A stretch of DNA of 64,000 nucleotides from the NCBI RefSeq assembly GCF_021729135.1, contig NZ_JAJTWW010000014.1, positions 62,001-126,000 of the forward strand. The letters are read 5' to 3'. Below the pieces are notes generated by a model. The model did not search any database. It saw nothing but the letters and a program-made list of their open reading frames with translations, and was not told the origin of the DNA. Both the position numbers and the translations under genes were made by a program. Source of the stretch: Brevibacterium daeguense. GTDB lineage: Bacteria; Actinomycetota; Actinomycetes; Actinomycetales; Brevibacteriaceae. This document shows, in pieces, positions 42,759-51,693 of the stretch. The first letter of the stretch is position 1, and each line of letters opens with the position of its first letter.

Positions 42759-44240
42759 TCACCGTTCGATCGGCGAATCCTCGTGCAATACCCCGCCGTC
42801 GCTAGCAGATCCATCAGCCGCAGCCCGGGCATCGATTGCAGCCGAGGCTTCCGTCGAATCCACCGCCGCCGAACCAGCCGCGGCCCGATCAGCCTTCGCC
42901 GCGTCCTTCGCGAAGATCCCGTCATTCTCACCGCGGAAGAAGTTCGTGGTGTAGATCAGGGCGCACAGCAGGATGCCCGCGACGAAGCCCCAGGTCGCGC
43001 CGCTGGTGGCCAGGATCGCGCCGGTGACGCCGGCGATGCCGAGGTCGGTCTTGGAGGTGGCCTCCATGATGCCGACCCGGATCGACACGAAGCCCTGGAT
43101 CAGCAGCGTCAGCGCGAGCGCCACGCCGAGGACCGGCTCCATGAGGGACACGATCGGCAGCAGCCACAGGCCGGTGTTCGTTCCCCAGCAGAAGGATCCC
43201 GCGCCGGAGAAGATCGACTGCATGGCCTTGGGGCCCTTCTTGTACCGCTCCGAGGTGGTCACGTGCATCGCGGCCCAGAGCGGGCCGCACATCGCGGTGT
43301 CCGGTCCGAAGATGCTCATGATCGCGTTGCGCCCGCCGAAGATCAGGTGCGCGCGGTTCTCGTTGTACTGGACGTTCTCGTCCTTGCGGACCTCGTTCGC
43401 CTCGTCGAGCACCGCCCGGGCCTGCAGGACGTCGCCGAAGACGACGATGTAGGCCGCGAGCACGGTCGGGATCGCGGTGAGGAACATTATGAGCGGCGGG
43501 AAGCCCAGCCCGAACACCGTGTACTCGGCGAACAATGTCGCGAAGTCCGGGGTGCTGATGCCCCACTCGATCTTGGGCCACGGGGCCTCGCCGAAGATCG
43601 GCGCGACGATCACTGCGGCGAGCATCGCCGGCAGGATGCCCAGGCTGCCGATGAACGCGAGCGTGCGGTTCTTCAGCTGCCACGCCTGGAACTGCTTGGA
43701 GTACAGCAGGAAGAAGGCCAGTCCCACACAGATGGTGATCGTCCACGGGAACGATTCGAAGCGGCCGCCGGCGGCGAAGATCCCCTGCACGGCGGCGATG
43801 CCGGCACCCATCACGATGCCGGCCCGCAGCGCGTTCGGGATCACTCTGACGACCTTGCTCGCCAGGCCCGTCGCCCCCAGGAAGATGGCGAACACTCCGA
43901 GCATCAGCTGGAACGCCACCAGCGCGTGCACGCGCTCCTCCACGGGGAAGTCCTGGAGATAGAGCGCCAGCAGCGGGATGGCCGGGGTGATCCAGCCGGG
44001 GATCACCGGATCGCCCAGCAGGTGGTGGAACAGGTAGAGGATCCCGTTGAGGATGACGATCGCCAGCGCCGCCTCGAACGGCATGCCCAGCAGCTCCATC
44101 ATCAGCGGGATCGCCGACAGGTCAACCGCACACATGATCAGGCCCTGCGTGTAGTCCTGCCACTCCAGGCGGTAGTGGTAGAAGGGAAGGCGGACCTCGA
44201 ACGGGCCCGCCTTCCACGGCTTCGCGTATGTCCGGGCCAC
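42759..44240 (-). CDS. SLC23/NCS2-like multipass permease (xanthine/uracil permease superfamily)
   Basis: GTG 44240 has GAGGAG 10 bp upstream, within the end of the dehydrogenase gene; 493 residues. The protein has about 11-12 hydrophobic segments. GWITPAIPLLALYLQ, NALRAGIVMGAGIAAVQG and GPDTAMCGPLWAAMHV occupy positions typical of the NCS2/SulP fold, but it is not a close match to known uracil or urate carriers. The C-terminal ~45 residues are Ala/Asp-rich and polar. It follows the frameshifted Zn-dehydrogenase by 2 bp and was probably co-transcribed with it. The substrate is unknown, perhaps an organic acid or alcohol. Confidence 0.65.
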   Translation of the reverse strand: MARTYAKPWKAGPFEVRLPFYHYRLEWQDYTQGLIMCAVDLSAIPLMMELLGMPFEAALAIVILNGILYLFHHLLGDPVIPGWITPAIPLLALYLQDFPVEERVHALVAFQLMLGVFAIFLGATGLASKVVRVIPNALRAGIVMGAGIAAVQGIFAAGGRFESFPWTITICVGLAFFLLYSKQFQAWQLKNRTLAFIGSLGILPAMLAAVIVAPIFGEAPWPKIEWGISTPDFATLFAEYTVFGLGFPPLIMFLTAIPTVLAAYIVVFGDVLQARAVLDEANEVRKDENVQYNENRAHLIFGGRNAIMSIFGPDTAMCGPLWAAMHVTTSERYKKGPKAMQSIFSGAGSFCWGTNTGLWLLPIVSLMEPVLGVALALTLLIQGFVSIRVGIMEATSKTDLGIAGVTGAILATSGATWGFVAGILLCALIYTTNFFRGENDGIFAKDAAKADRAAAGSAAVDSTEASAAIDARAAADGSASDGGVLHEDSPIER

Positions 44241-44242
44241 CC

Positions 44243-45360
44243 TCAGATCTCCTCGTCGCCGAACACGATGACCTGGCGCACGGCCTTGCCGTCGGCGAGC
44301 TCGTCCATCGCCTGGTTGATCTCGTTGAGGCGGATCCGGCGGGTGATCAGCCGGTCGACCGGCAGCCGCCCGGCCCGCCACCAGTCGGCGAACTTCGGAT
44401 GTCGCGCGAGGGGACGGCCGATCCCAGGTAGGACCCGATGATCGTGCGCGCCTCACCCGTGATGACCTGGGGCGAGATCTCCGACTTCGCCTTCGGGTCG
44501 GGCAGGCCGACGGTGACGGTCCGGCCGCCGGGCTTGGTCGCCTCGAACGCGGTCTCGAAGGCGCGCGGATGACCCGCGCACTCGATCGCGTGGTCGGCCT
44601 TGATGCCCTGCTCGGCCACCTGCTGCGGGGTGTAGACCGCCGAGGCGCCCAGCTCCCGGGCGAGCTCGAGCTTCTCTTCCAGCGCGTCGACGGCGATGAC
44701 CTCGCCCTTGCCCTCCGCGACCGCGGAGATCAGGGCGGACATGCCGACGCCGCCCAGGCCGACGACCATGACGGATTCCCCGTCGGCCGGCTGGACCGCG
44801 TTGAGCAGGGCGCCACCGCCGGTGAGCACGGCGCAGCCGAGCACGGCGGCGACCTCGGGCGGGACGTCGTTGCCGACCGGCACCAGCGAGGCACGGTCGA
44901 CGACCGCGTAGGTCGCGAACCCGGAGACGCCGAGGTGGTGCTTGACGTTCTCGCCATCGCGGGTCAGGTGCTCCGAGCCGTGGAGCAGCGTGCCGGCGGT
45001 GTTCGACTCGGTGCCGCGGGTGCAGGGGAGGCGGCCGTCGGTGGCGCACGCCGCGCACTCTCCGCAGCGGGGGAGGAAGGTCATGGTGACCCGCTGGCCT
45101 TCCTCGAGGTCCTCGACCTGGTCGCCCCAGCTGACGACTACTCCCGCGGCCTCGTGGCCCAGGAGCATGGGGACGGGACGGGGACGGTTGCCGTCGACCA
45201 CGGACAGGTCGGAGTGGCATACGCCCGCGGCCTCGATGCGGACGAGGACCTCGGTGGGGCCGGGTGCGCTGAGCTCGAGCTCGCTGATGGTGATGGGCTG
45301 CGAGTCGGCGTAGGGCCGCTCGCGGCCGATCTCTTCCAGGACTGCGCCGGTGATGCGCAC
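44243..45360 (-). pseudogene. Zinc-dependent alcohol dehydrogenase with a -1 frameshift near its 3' end
   Basis: GTG 45360 follows GAGGAGG. The frame reads as an intact MDR dehydrogenase (AAGVCHSDLSV, GHEAAG, CGECAACATDGRLPC structural zinc site, VVGLGGVGMSALI) through IIGSYLGSAVPSRDI, then runs out of homology and stops at 44347. In the neighbouring frame the expected end continues: FADWWRAGRLPVDRL, ITRRIRLNEINQAMDELADG, RQVIVFGDEEI, stop 44243-44245. One missing base at about 44396-44400 restores it. So about 50 C-terminal residues are out of frame, either a real recent mutation or an assembly error. The true stop is well placed for the downstream permease. Confidence 0.8.
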
Positions 45361-45578
45361 GATTCCTCCTCAGTTGTATTCGGAGGCACCGCGCGTGTCT
45401 TGGCTTGCCCGCAGGAAGACGGTCGACTCGGCCACGGGGTCGGGTCGTTGTCAGCAGGTGTACGGCGGTGCCGTCCGGTCGCCAATGATCGCGCGGCCAG
45501 TCTAGGTCATACGAATTCGACTGATCCGTTGAAGTGATCAATGCCTCTACTACTGCTGTCTGTTCTGCCGGAACTCAG

Positions 45579-45592
45579 CTACTCCCGAGTAG
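45579..45592. promoter_or_regulatory. Inverted repeat in the divergent dehydrogenase / acyl-CoA dehydrogenase region
   Basis: CTACTC-CC-GAGTAG is a perfect inverted repeat about 26 bp upstream of the candidate rightward promoter, inside the 438-bp gene-free gap 45361-45798. It could be the operator of a TetR-type regulator. The rest of the gap shows no gene. Confidence 0.45.
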
Positions 45593-45617
45593 TTCTGGAA
45601 TCGGCGTGTTCACCCTG

Positions 45618-45646
45618 TTGACGCTGATCACGCAACGGATTAAAGT
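45618..45646 (+). promoter_or_regulatory. Candidate promoter of the acyl-CoA cluster
   Basis: TTGACG (45618-45623), a 17-bp spacer and TAAAGT (45641-45646) give a good vegetative-type promoter about 150 bp before the acyl-CoA dehydrogenase start, leaving a long leader. Confidence 0.45.
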
Positions 45647-45798
45647 CCCACTCAAGCGATCACTCGTTTTTAGTTAACGAAGGCACCACCGCTGTCGCCT
45701 TCAATTCGGGCCTCTTTCGGAGGTCCGGTTCCCGTCTCAGTCCCTCGCCCCGTCCGGGCGAAAACCTTGGGCCAGCAGTCGGCCCGAAAGGAACGGCA

Positions 45799-47112
45799 AT
45801 GGATTTCCGCATTCCGGAGAAGCTCCAGAATCTCCTCAACGATCTCGACGCCTTCATCGAGCGGGAGATCCGCCCGCTCGAGCAGCAGGACGACAACATC
45901 CGGTTCTTCGACCACCGCCGTGAGTGGGCGCGCACCGACTGGGACAACGGCGGAGTGCCGCACCCGGACTGGGAGGCGCTGCTGAGCGAGGCCAAGCGCC
46001 GGGCCGACAAGGCCGGCTTCTACCGTGCCCAGCTGCCGGAGCACCTCGGCGGGATGGGGCTGGGCAACCTCGACATGGCCGTCATCCGCGACCACTTCGC
46101 CTCCCAGGGGCTGGGCCTGCACAACGACCTGCAGAACGAGCACTCCGTGGTGGGCAACAACGTCGGCCTGATGCTGCTGATGAACTACGGCTCCGACGCT
46201 CAGATCGCGGAGTGGAAGGAGAAGGTGGGCGCGGGAGAGGCGCACTTCGGCTTCGGCATCACCGAACCCAACCACGGCTCGGACGCCACCCACATGGACA
46301 CCAAGGCCACCAAGACCGACACCGGCTGGGTGATCAACGGCGAGAAGATGTGGAACTCCGGCGTCCACACCGCCGACTGCGACATCGTCTTCGCGCGCAC
46401 TCACGGTGAGGCCGGCGACGCCGAGGGCATCACCGCGTTCCTCGTGCCGATGGACGCCCCCGGGGTTGAGGTGCTGGAGTACGTGTGGACTTTCAACATG
46501 CCCACCGATCACGCCCATGTCCGGTTCAGCAACGTCGAGGTCGACGAGTCCCACGTGTTCGGCGAGTTCGGTCGCGGGCTGGCGATCGTGCAGCACTTCT
46601 TCAACGAGAACCGGATCCGGCAGGCGGCCTCCAGCCTGGGTGCGGCCCAGTACTGCATCGATCAGTCCGTGCAGTACGCCAAGGAGCGCAAGCCCTTCGG
46701 CAAGCCACTGGCCGTCAATCAGGGCATCCAGTTCCCGCTGGTCGACCTGCAGGCACGCGCGTCGATGCTGCGCTCCTTCGTCCGGGAGACGGCGTGGCTG
46801 ATGGACCAGGACGGCGCGTTCTCCGTGTCCGATCGGGTGTCGATGGCCAACTACCAGGGCAACCGGCTGGCCTGCGACGCCGCGGACCAGGCGATGCAGG
46901 TCCACGGCGGGATGGGCTACTCGCGGAAGAAGCCGTTCGAGCACATCTACCGCCACCACCGCCGCTACCGCATCACCGAAGGATCGGATGAGATCCAGAT
47001 GCGCCGCGTGGCCGGCTACATGTTCGGCTTCATGAGCCAGCGCGCCCCCAAGGGCGTGAGCTCCGCAAGCTACAAGACCCAGAGCCAGGCTGTCTCTCAG
47101 GGACAGGCCTGA
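45799..47112 (+). CDS. Acyl-CoA dehydrogenase family protein (LvaC-like candidate)
   Basis: The ATG follows AAAGGAACGGCA. The 437-residue flavoprotein has a long N-terminal domain (RPLEQQDDNIRFFDHRREWARTDWD split over two stretches), FGFGITEPNHGSDATHM in the FAD/acyl region, YAKERKPFGKPLAVNQGIQF, MQVHGGMGYSRKKPFEHIYR and ITEGSDEIQMRR, which holds the catalytic-base glutamate region. The extended N terminus and the neighbouring phosphotransferase recall ACAD10/11 and LvaC, which act on 4-phosphoacyl-CoA rather than performing simple alpha-beta desaturation. That is inference from context. It heads the rightward cluster. Confidence 0.85.
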   Translation: MDFRIPEKLQNLLNDLDAFIEREIRPLEQQDDNIRFFDHRREWARTDWDNGGVPHPDWEALLSEAKRRADKAGFYRAQLPEHLGGMGLGNLDMAVIRDHFASQGLGLHNDLQNEHSVVGNNVGLMLLMNYGSDAQIAEWKEKVGAGEAHFGFGITEPNHGSDATHMDTKATKTDTGWVINGEKMWNSGVHTADCDIVFARTHGEAGDAEGITAFLVPMDAPGVEVLEYVWTFNMPTDHAHVRFSNVEVDESHVFGEFGRGLAIVQHFFNENRIRQAASSLGAAQYCIDQSVQYAKERKPFGKPLAVNQGIQFPLVDLQARASMLRSFVRETAWLMDQDGAFSVSDRVSMANYQGNRLACDAADQAMQVHGGMGYSRKKPFEHIYRHHRRYRITEGSDEIQMRRVAGYMFGFMSQRAPKGVSSASYKTQSQAVSQGQA

Positions 47113-47140
47113 TCCAGTTCTCACCAAGGACGGTGAACCT

Positions 47141-48436
47141 ATGAATGCATCAACCCTGTTCGGTCGGTCCTCGCGGCGAGCACGTCTGCTTGCCACGGGC
47201 ACCGCTGCCGCAGCCGCGCTGGCGCTCACCGGCTGCGCCGGCAGCGCCGGGGACGCCGACGCCTCCGAAGGCGGCGGCGACGGCTTCGCATATGGCGCCT
47301 CGCAGGAGGAGGTCGACGCGGCGATCGCGGACCTTGAACCGGTCAACCTCGTGTTCCAGGCCTCGGCAACCTCGCCGAACTCGGAGATCGCCACCTCGAA
47401 CATCGCCTTCGCCGAGGAAGTCGAGAAGCGCTCCGGCGGCAAGATCACCGTCGACATCCAGTACGGCCACCCGATTGCCGGCTACGACGAGATCTACGAC
47501 GCCCTGGTCGACGGTCGTGTCGACATCTCCTACACCAACCCCGCGTACGACCCGGACAAATTCGACGGGTTCGACGCGCTGGTGGGAATCACCAGCTCCC
47601 TGCCGGAATCTCCGATGGCCGGTGAGCTGGTTGCCATCGCCGCTCTCACCGAGCTGGCGTGGACGTCCGAGGAGATCACCCAGGACTTCGCGGACCAGGG
47701 CCTCGTCCCGCTCGTCCCGGTCAATCCGCCCGGTGCCTACTTCTCCCTGTGCAACGAGCCGGGCAACACGCTCGACGACTGGCAGGGCAGGCAGGTCCGG
47801 ATCGGCAGCACCACCCACTCCGAGCTGGTGACGTCGATGGGCGGTTCACCGGTATCGCTGGAGTACGTGGAGACCTACGAGGCGCTGCAGCGCAAGACGA
47901 TCGACTGCACGATGATCGTCATGAGCGCCGCGCTGGAAGCCGGCTACTTCGAGATCGCTCCGAACATGCAGTACACGGGCGGCATGGCGCTGCCGCGGAT
48001 CTTCGGATCCATGCTCGCCGGGTCCAAGGTCGATCAGATGCCGACGGCCTACAAGCAGATCGTGTTCGACTCCTGGCAGGTGTCGCACTACGACGGGCTC
48101 AAGCGCGTGCCGACCGACAACATGCGTGCCGTGGAAGCTGCCAATGAGAAGGGCGGCGAGATCACCCAGTTCGGTGATGACGTCAAGGAGCTCATCGAGG
48201 AGAACCGGCAGACGTCCATGGACGACGCAGTGGAGAGCGGTCTGCTCGGTGACGACATCGACACCCGCATGGCCGACACGGTCGAGAAGTGGGAAGGCAT
48301 CGTGGCCGAGCTCGGCTACGAGGACGGCGGAACGCTGACGGACATGGACGAGTGGTTCAGCGAGGAGGAGTTCGACACCAAGCCCTACGTCGACCGCCTC
48401 TATGAAGAAGTCATCTCGAAGCACCGTCCGAGTTGA
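47141..48436 (+). CDS. Orphan TRAP-type substrate-binding lipoprotein
   Basis: The 431-residue protein starts with an Arg-rich, hydrophobic signal and lipobox LTGC (Cys32). DctP features include FAEEVEKRSGGKITVDIQYG, WQGRQVRIGSTTHSELVTSMGGSP with the ligand-binding Arg, and YEALQRKTIDCTMI. It is 28 bp after the acyl-CoA dehydrogenase, with no DctQ/DctM nearby, so it must use permeases encoded elsewhere, or they were lost. A decayed relative lies at 31095-31274. A strong hairpin follows, which could raise its transcript level relative to downstream genes. Confidence 0.87.
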   Translation: MNASTLFGRSSRRARLLATGTAAAAALALTGCAGSAGDADASEGGGDGFAYGASQEEVDAAIADLEPVNLVFQASATSPNSEIATSNIAFAEEVEKRSGGKITVDIQYGHPIAGYDEIYDALVDGRVDISYTNPAYDPDKFDGFDALVGITSSLPESPMAGELVAIAALTELAWTSEEITQDFADQGLVPLVPVNPPGAYFSLCNEPGNTLDDWQGRQVRIGSTTHSELVTSMGGSPVSLEYVETYEALQRKTIDCTMIVMSAALEAGYFEIAPNMQYTGGMALPRIFGSMLAGSKVDQMPTAYKQIVFDSWQVSHYDGLKRVPTDNMRAVEAANEKGGEITQFGDDVKELIEENRQTSMDDAVESGLLGDDIDTRMADTVEKWEGIVAELGYEDGGTLTDMDEWFSEEEFDTKPYVDRLYEEVISKHRPS

Positions 48437-48444
48437 TCTGACCC

Positions 48445-48481
48445 TTCGGGTGCCGCGTCCGGACCGGGCGCGGCACCCGAA
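48445..48481 (+). terminator. Intra-operon hairpin after the binding protein gene
   Basis: A perfect 13-bp stem (TTCGGGTGCCGCG at 48445-48457 with 48469-48481) and an 11-nt loop, without a U-tract. It lies between two co-directional genes, so it may be a partial terminator or an RNA-stabilising element giving excess binding protein. Confidence 0.65.
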
Positions 48482-48499
48482 CCGTCCAAGGAGAATTCC

Positions 48500-49936
48500 G
48501 TGAACCCCGATCTCGCAGCCAGACTGCAGTCCCGCATCCACGCCCTCGGCCACTCGGACGTCGACATCACCGAGATGAAGATTCTTACCGGCGGGGCCAG
48601 TCGGCAGATGTGGAAGGTCACCACCACCGGCAGCGGCGACTGGCAGACGTTCATCCTGCGGATGGACCACCCCAGCGACCCGCAGCCCCAGGCGAACGCC
48701 CGCGAAGCCGAGGTGCTCATCGCCGCGCACGCCGCCGGCGTCCCCTGTCCTGCCGTGCTCGACTACTCATCCGACGCCGAGGTGCTGGGCACCCCGTTCC
48801 TGATTCTGGCCTTCGTCGAAGGCCAGACGATCGCGCGCAAGATCCTGCGCGACGACGAGTTCGCGGTGGCGCGCACTCGGTTGCCTGCCCAGCTGGGCAG
48901 GGCGATCGGGCTGATCCATCAGGTCGACCCCACCGGGCTGGACCTCGAGGATCTGCAGGATCCCGTCGGCAGTCTGGTCGCCGACTATGACGAACTCGGC
49001 TTCGATCGCCCGGCCCTGCTGCTGGGGCTGCGCGAGCTCGAACGCCGCCGGCCGGAACCCGCGCCGAGGCGCACCCTCGTCCACGGAGACTTCCGCCTGG
49101 GCAACCTCATGGTCGACCAGGACGGCCTCGCGGCCGTGCTCGACTGGGAGATCCCGCACTTCGGGGACCCCTTCGGGGACTTGGGCTACGTGTGCATGCG
49201 GGCCTGGCGCTTCGGCGGACCCGGTCGCGTGGCCGGGGTGGGCGACGAAGCGGATTTCCTCGCAGCCTACGAGGCGGAGACCGGGTTCCGGCCGAGTCCT
49301 GAGCAGCTGACCTGGTGGGAGGCGAAGGCAACCGCGCAGTGGGGAGTCGGTTGCCTCAAGCAGATGCAACGCTCGGTTCCCGGCCACGCCAACGAGCTCG
49401 AACTGCTGGCGATCGGCAGGCGCACCGCGGAGCAGGAGTACGACCTGCTCAATCTGCTGTATCCCGAGGTGGAGCCGGCTCCGTACGAGCCTCCCGACAC
49501 CCGCGTCGGGACGGCTGGCTCCGCGGAGGCGCCCGGGGCGACACTATTCAGCGAACCGAGCGCCGAGGTGCTCCTCGCCGCGCTGGAGAGCTACCTCGAC
49601 ACAGATTTGATCCACGGCACCGGCGAACCGAACCGGTTCAAGGCGCGAGTGGCGAAGAACGCGCTGAGCCTGCTCCGCCGTGAACGGACCTTCGGGCCGA
49701 ATGCCGACCGCTGGTACGCCGAGCAGCTGTCGAAGCTGGGCGCGAGGAGCGAGCGGGAGCTCACCGAGCGGGTACGCGGCCTCCCCGACACGTCGGCGGC
49801 GGACCCGCAGATCCGCGCCCTCGTCGCCGTCTTCAAGACCGCCTCCCGACTGCGGCTGGAGGTATCGAACCCGAAGTACCTGCAGGAACCGGCGGCTGCC
49901 GCCGCGAAGAACAGGACGGCCGTCACCAACAGCTAG
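48500..49936 (+). CDS. APH-fold phosphotransferase fused to a DUF6285-like domain (LvaA-LvaB-like)
   Basis: GTG 48500 follows AAGGAGAA; 478 residues. Residues ~20-340 form an aminoglycoside phosphotransferase-type kinase: LTGGASRQMWKV (nucleotide loop), LVHGDFRLGNLMVD with catalytic Asp197 and Asn202, and LDWEIPHFGDPFGDL with Mg-binding Asp215. From ~354 a separate helical domain begins (PSAEVLLAALESYLD, RFKARVAKNALSLLRRE) that resembles DUF6285, found as a stand-alone gene beside such kinases. In Pseudomonas putida, LvaA with the small LvaB phosphorylates 4-hydroxyacyl-CoA. Here both parts appear fused. Kinase residues are seen directly; the lva role is inferred from neighbours. Confidence 0.78.
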   Translation: MNPDLAARLQSRIHALGHSDVDITEMKILTGGASRQMWKVTTTGSGDWQTFILRMDHPSDPQPQANAREAEVLIAAHAAGVPCPAVLDYSSDAEVLGTPFLILAFVEGQTIARKILRDDEFAVARTRLPAQLGRAIGLIHQVDPTGLDLEDLQDPVGSLVADYDELGFDRPALLLGLRELERRRPEPAPRRTLVHGDFRLGNLMVDQDGLAAVLDWEIPHFGDPFGDLGYVCMRAWRFGGPGRVAGVGDEADFLAAYEAETGFRPSPEQLTWWEAKATAQWGVGCLKQMQRSVPGHANELELLAIGRRTAEQEYDLLNLLYPEVEPAPYEPPDTRVGTAGSAEAPGATLFSEPSAEVLLAALESYLDTDLIHGTGEPNRFKARVAKNALSLLRRERTFGPNADRWYAEQLSKLGARSERELTERVRGLPDTSAADPQIRALVAVFKTASRLRLEVSNPKYLQEPAAAAAKNRTAVTNS

Positions 49937-50085
49937 CCCGGGCGGTGTCGGCGCTCGCTGTGCTCCCCGGCCGCACCTGACCGACCCTCAGCCGGGTTCG
50001 CCTCGGGCCGGAGGGCGCGCTCTTGTCGCCTCCATCCGGTTCCCGCTTCCAGAGTTTCCACCCGCGACACATTCAGGAGAAGCAC

Positions 50086-51693
50086 ATGTTGCTTGGGCAC
50101 GTCATCTCCAACACCGCGCTGAGGCATCCCGAGCGGGATGCGATCATCTTCGGCGAGCAGCACACCCGCTTCTCCGAGCTCGACGATCGCATGAACCGGA
50201 TCGCCAACGGGCTGCGGCAGATCGCCGAGGACGGGGCCCGGATCGCCGTGCTGTCGCGGAACCGCCCGGAGGTCATCGAGCTGCAGCACGCAGTGCCGAT
50301 GGCTGGGATGGGCTGCGTCTTCGTCAACTACCGGCTCACCCCGCGGGAGGTCGCCTACATCCTGCAGAACTCCGGGGCCGCCGTGATCGCCGTGTCGCAG
50401 GAGTTCGAGAATGCCATCCGCGGCCTGCGTGACCAGCTGCCGGATCTGCGCACAGTGATCACGCTGGACGAGCCGCAGGCCGGAACCGCCGGTCAGGCAC
50501 CGGACGGAGCGTTCGGCGAGGACGGCATCCTGTCCTACTCGCAGCTGGCGACATTCGAGGACGACACCCCGGCAGGGGCAGGCGTCGACCCGAACTCGCT
50601 TGCCTGGCTCGTGTACACCTCGGGCACCACCGGCCGGCCGAAGGGCGCCATGCTCAGCCACGCGAACATCATCGCCGCGGTCGCGAACTCCCTGGGAGGC
50701 GCGCCGTCCCAGCCTTTCGGCCGCTACATCAACCCGTTCCCGCTGTGCCACATCGCCGCCTACGGGATGCCGACCCAGTTCGCCGACAAATCGACGGTCG
50801 TCCTGCAGGAGGCGTTCGAGGCCGAGGACTACATGCGGACGATCCAGGACCTCGAGATCACCGCATCCTCGATCGCCCCGGTCATGCTCGGGCTGATCCT
50901 GAGCAGGCCGGAGCTGGACTCCTACGACGTGACCAGCTTGCGCCACATCAGCTACGGAGCCTCCAGCATCTCGCCCGATCTGCTCCGGAAGTCACTGAAA
51001 CGGTTCTCCAATGCGGAGTTCTTCCAGGCCTTCGGCATGACGGAGCTGGCCGGCAATGTCGCCTGGATGAGCCACGAGTGGCACCTCAAGGGACTGGAAC
51101 AGCCGGAGATCCTCTCAGCGGCGGGAGTGACCGCACCCTTCGCAGGCATCCGGATCGCTGACCCCCTCGACCAGCCGGTCGCCAACGGTGAGGTGGGCGA
51201 GATCCAGGTGCGCGCCGACCAGGCGATGATCGGGTACTGGCAGAACGAGGAAGCCACCCGCGAGGCGTTCGCCGGCGAGTGGTACAAGACCGGGGACCTG
51301 GGCCGAATGACCGACGAGGGACTGCTCTACGTGGTCGACCGGAAGAAGGACATGATCCTCACCGGCGGGCTCAACGTGTACAGCCGCGAGGTCGAGGACG
51401 TCCTCGCCGAGCATCCCGACATCCAGGACGTCGCGGTGATCGGCGTTCCGGAGGAGATCTGGGGCGAGTCGGTGTGCGCCGTCATCGTGCGGCGGCCGGG
51501 CAGCCAGCTCACCGCCGCCGAGGTGACCGCTTTCGTCAAGGAGAACCTCGCCTCCTTCAAGAAGCCCAAGTACGTGGAGTTCGTCGACGAACTGCCGCGC
51601 AATCACACCGGGAAGGTCCTCAAGCGCCAGCTGCGCCAATCGTACGAGCACATCGCCGCGACTGCGGCCGAAACGAAGGGAGCGTCGCTGTGA
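50086..51693 (+). CDS. Acyl-CoA synthetase (AMP-forming, class I adenylate-forming)
   Basis: ATG 50086 follows AGGAGA, excluding 21 upstream codons. The 535-residue enzyme has YTSGTTGRPKGAMLSH (P-loop-like A3), FGMTELAGN (A5), TGDLGRMTDEGLLYVVDRKK (A7-A8 hinge), GLNVYSREVE and the catalytic lysine in NHTGKVLKR near the C terminus. It activates a carboxylic acid to its CoA thioester. In this cluster it would supply the 4-hydroxy- or 4-oxoacyl-CoA used by the kinase and acyl-CoA dehydrogenase. Its stop overlaps the start of the hydratase (GTGA). Confidence 0.9.
   Translation: MLLGHVISNTALRHPERDAIIFGEQHTRFSELDDRMNRIANGLRQIAEDGARIAVLSRNRPEVIELQHAVPMAGMGCVFVNYRLTPREVAYILQNSGAAVIAVSQEFENAIRGLRDQLPDLRTVITLDEPQAGTAGQAPDGAFGEDGILSYSQLATFEDDTPAGAGVDPNSLAWLVYTSGTTGRPKGAMLSHANIIAAVANSLGGAPSQPFGRYINPFPLCHIAAYGMPTQFADKSTVVLQEAFEAEDYMRTIQDLEITASSIAPVMLGLILSRPELDSYDVTSLRHISYGASSISPDLLRKSLKRFSNAEFFQAFGMTELAGNVAWMSHEWHLKGLEQPEILSAAGVTAPFAGIRIADPLDQPVANGEVGEIQVRADQAMIGYWQNEEATREAFAGEWYKTGDLGRMTDEGLLYVVDRKKDMILTGGLNVYSREVEDVLAEHPDIQDVAVIGVPEEIWGESVCAVIVRRPGSQLTAAEVTAFVKENLASFKKPKYVEFVDELPRNHTGKVLKRQLRQSYEHIAATAAETKGASL

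Noticed and set aside
44390-44402. Programmed ribosomal frameshift in the Zn alcohol dehydrogenase
   Set aside because: No slippery heptamer or downstream pseudoknot is visible and the family is not known to use recoding; a mutation or sequencing error is simpler.
42783-44441. Plus-strand open frame opposite the SLC23-type permease
   Set aside because: It is highly charged (Glu, Arg, Asp, His) without motifs, while the minus strand has clear membrane segments.
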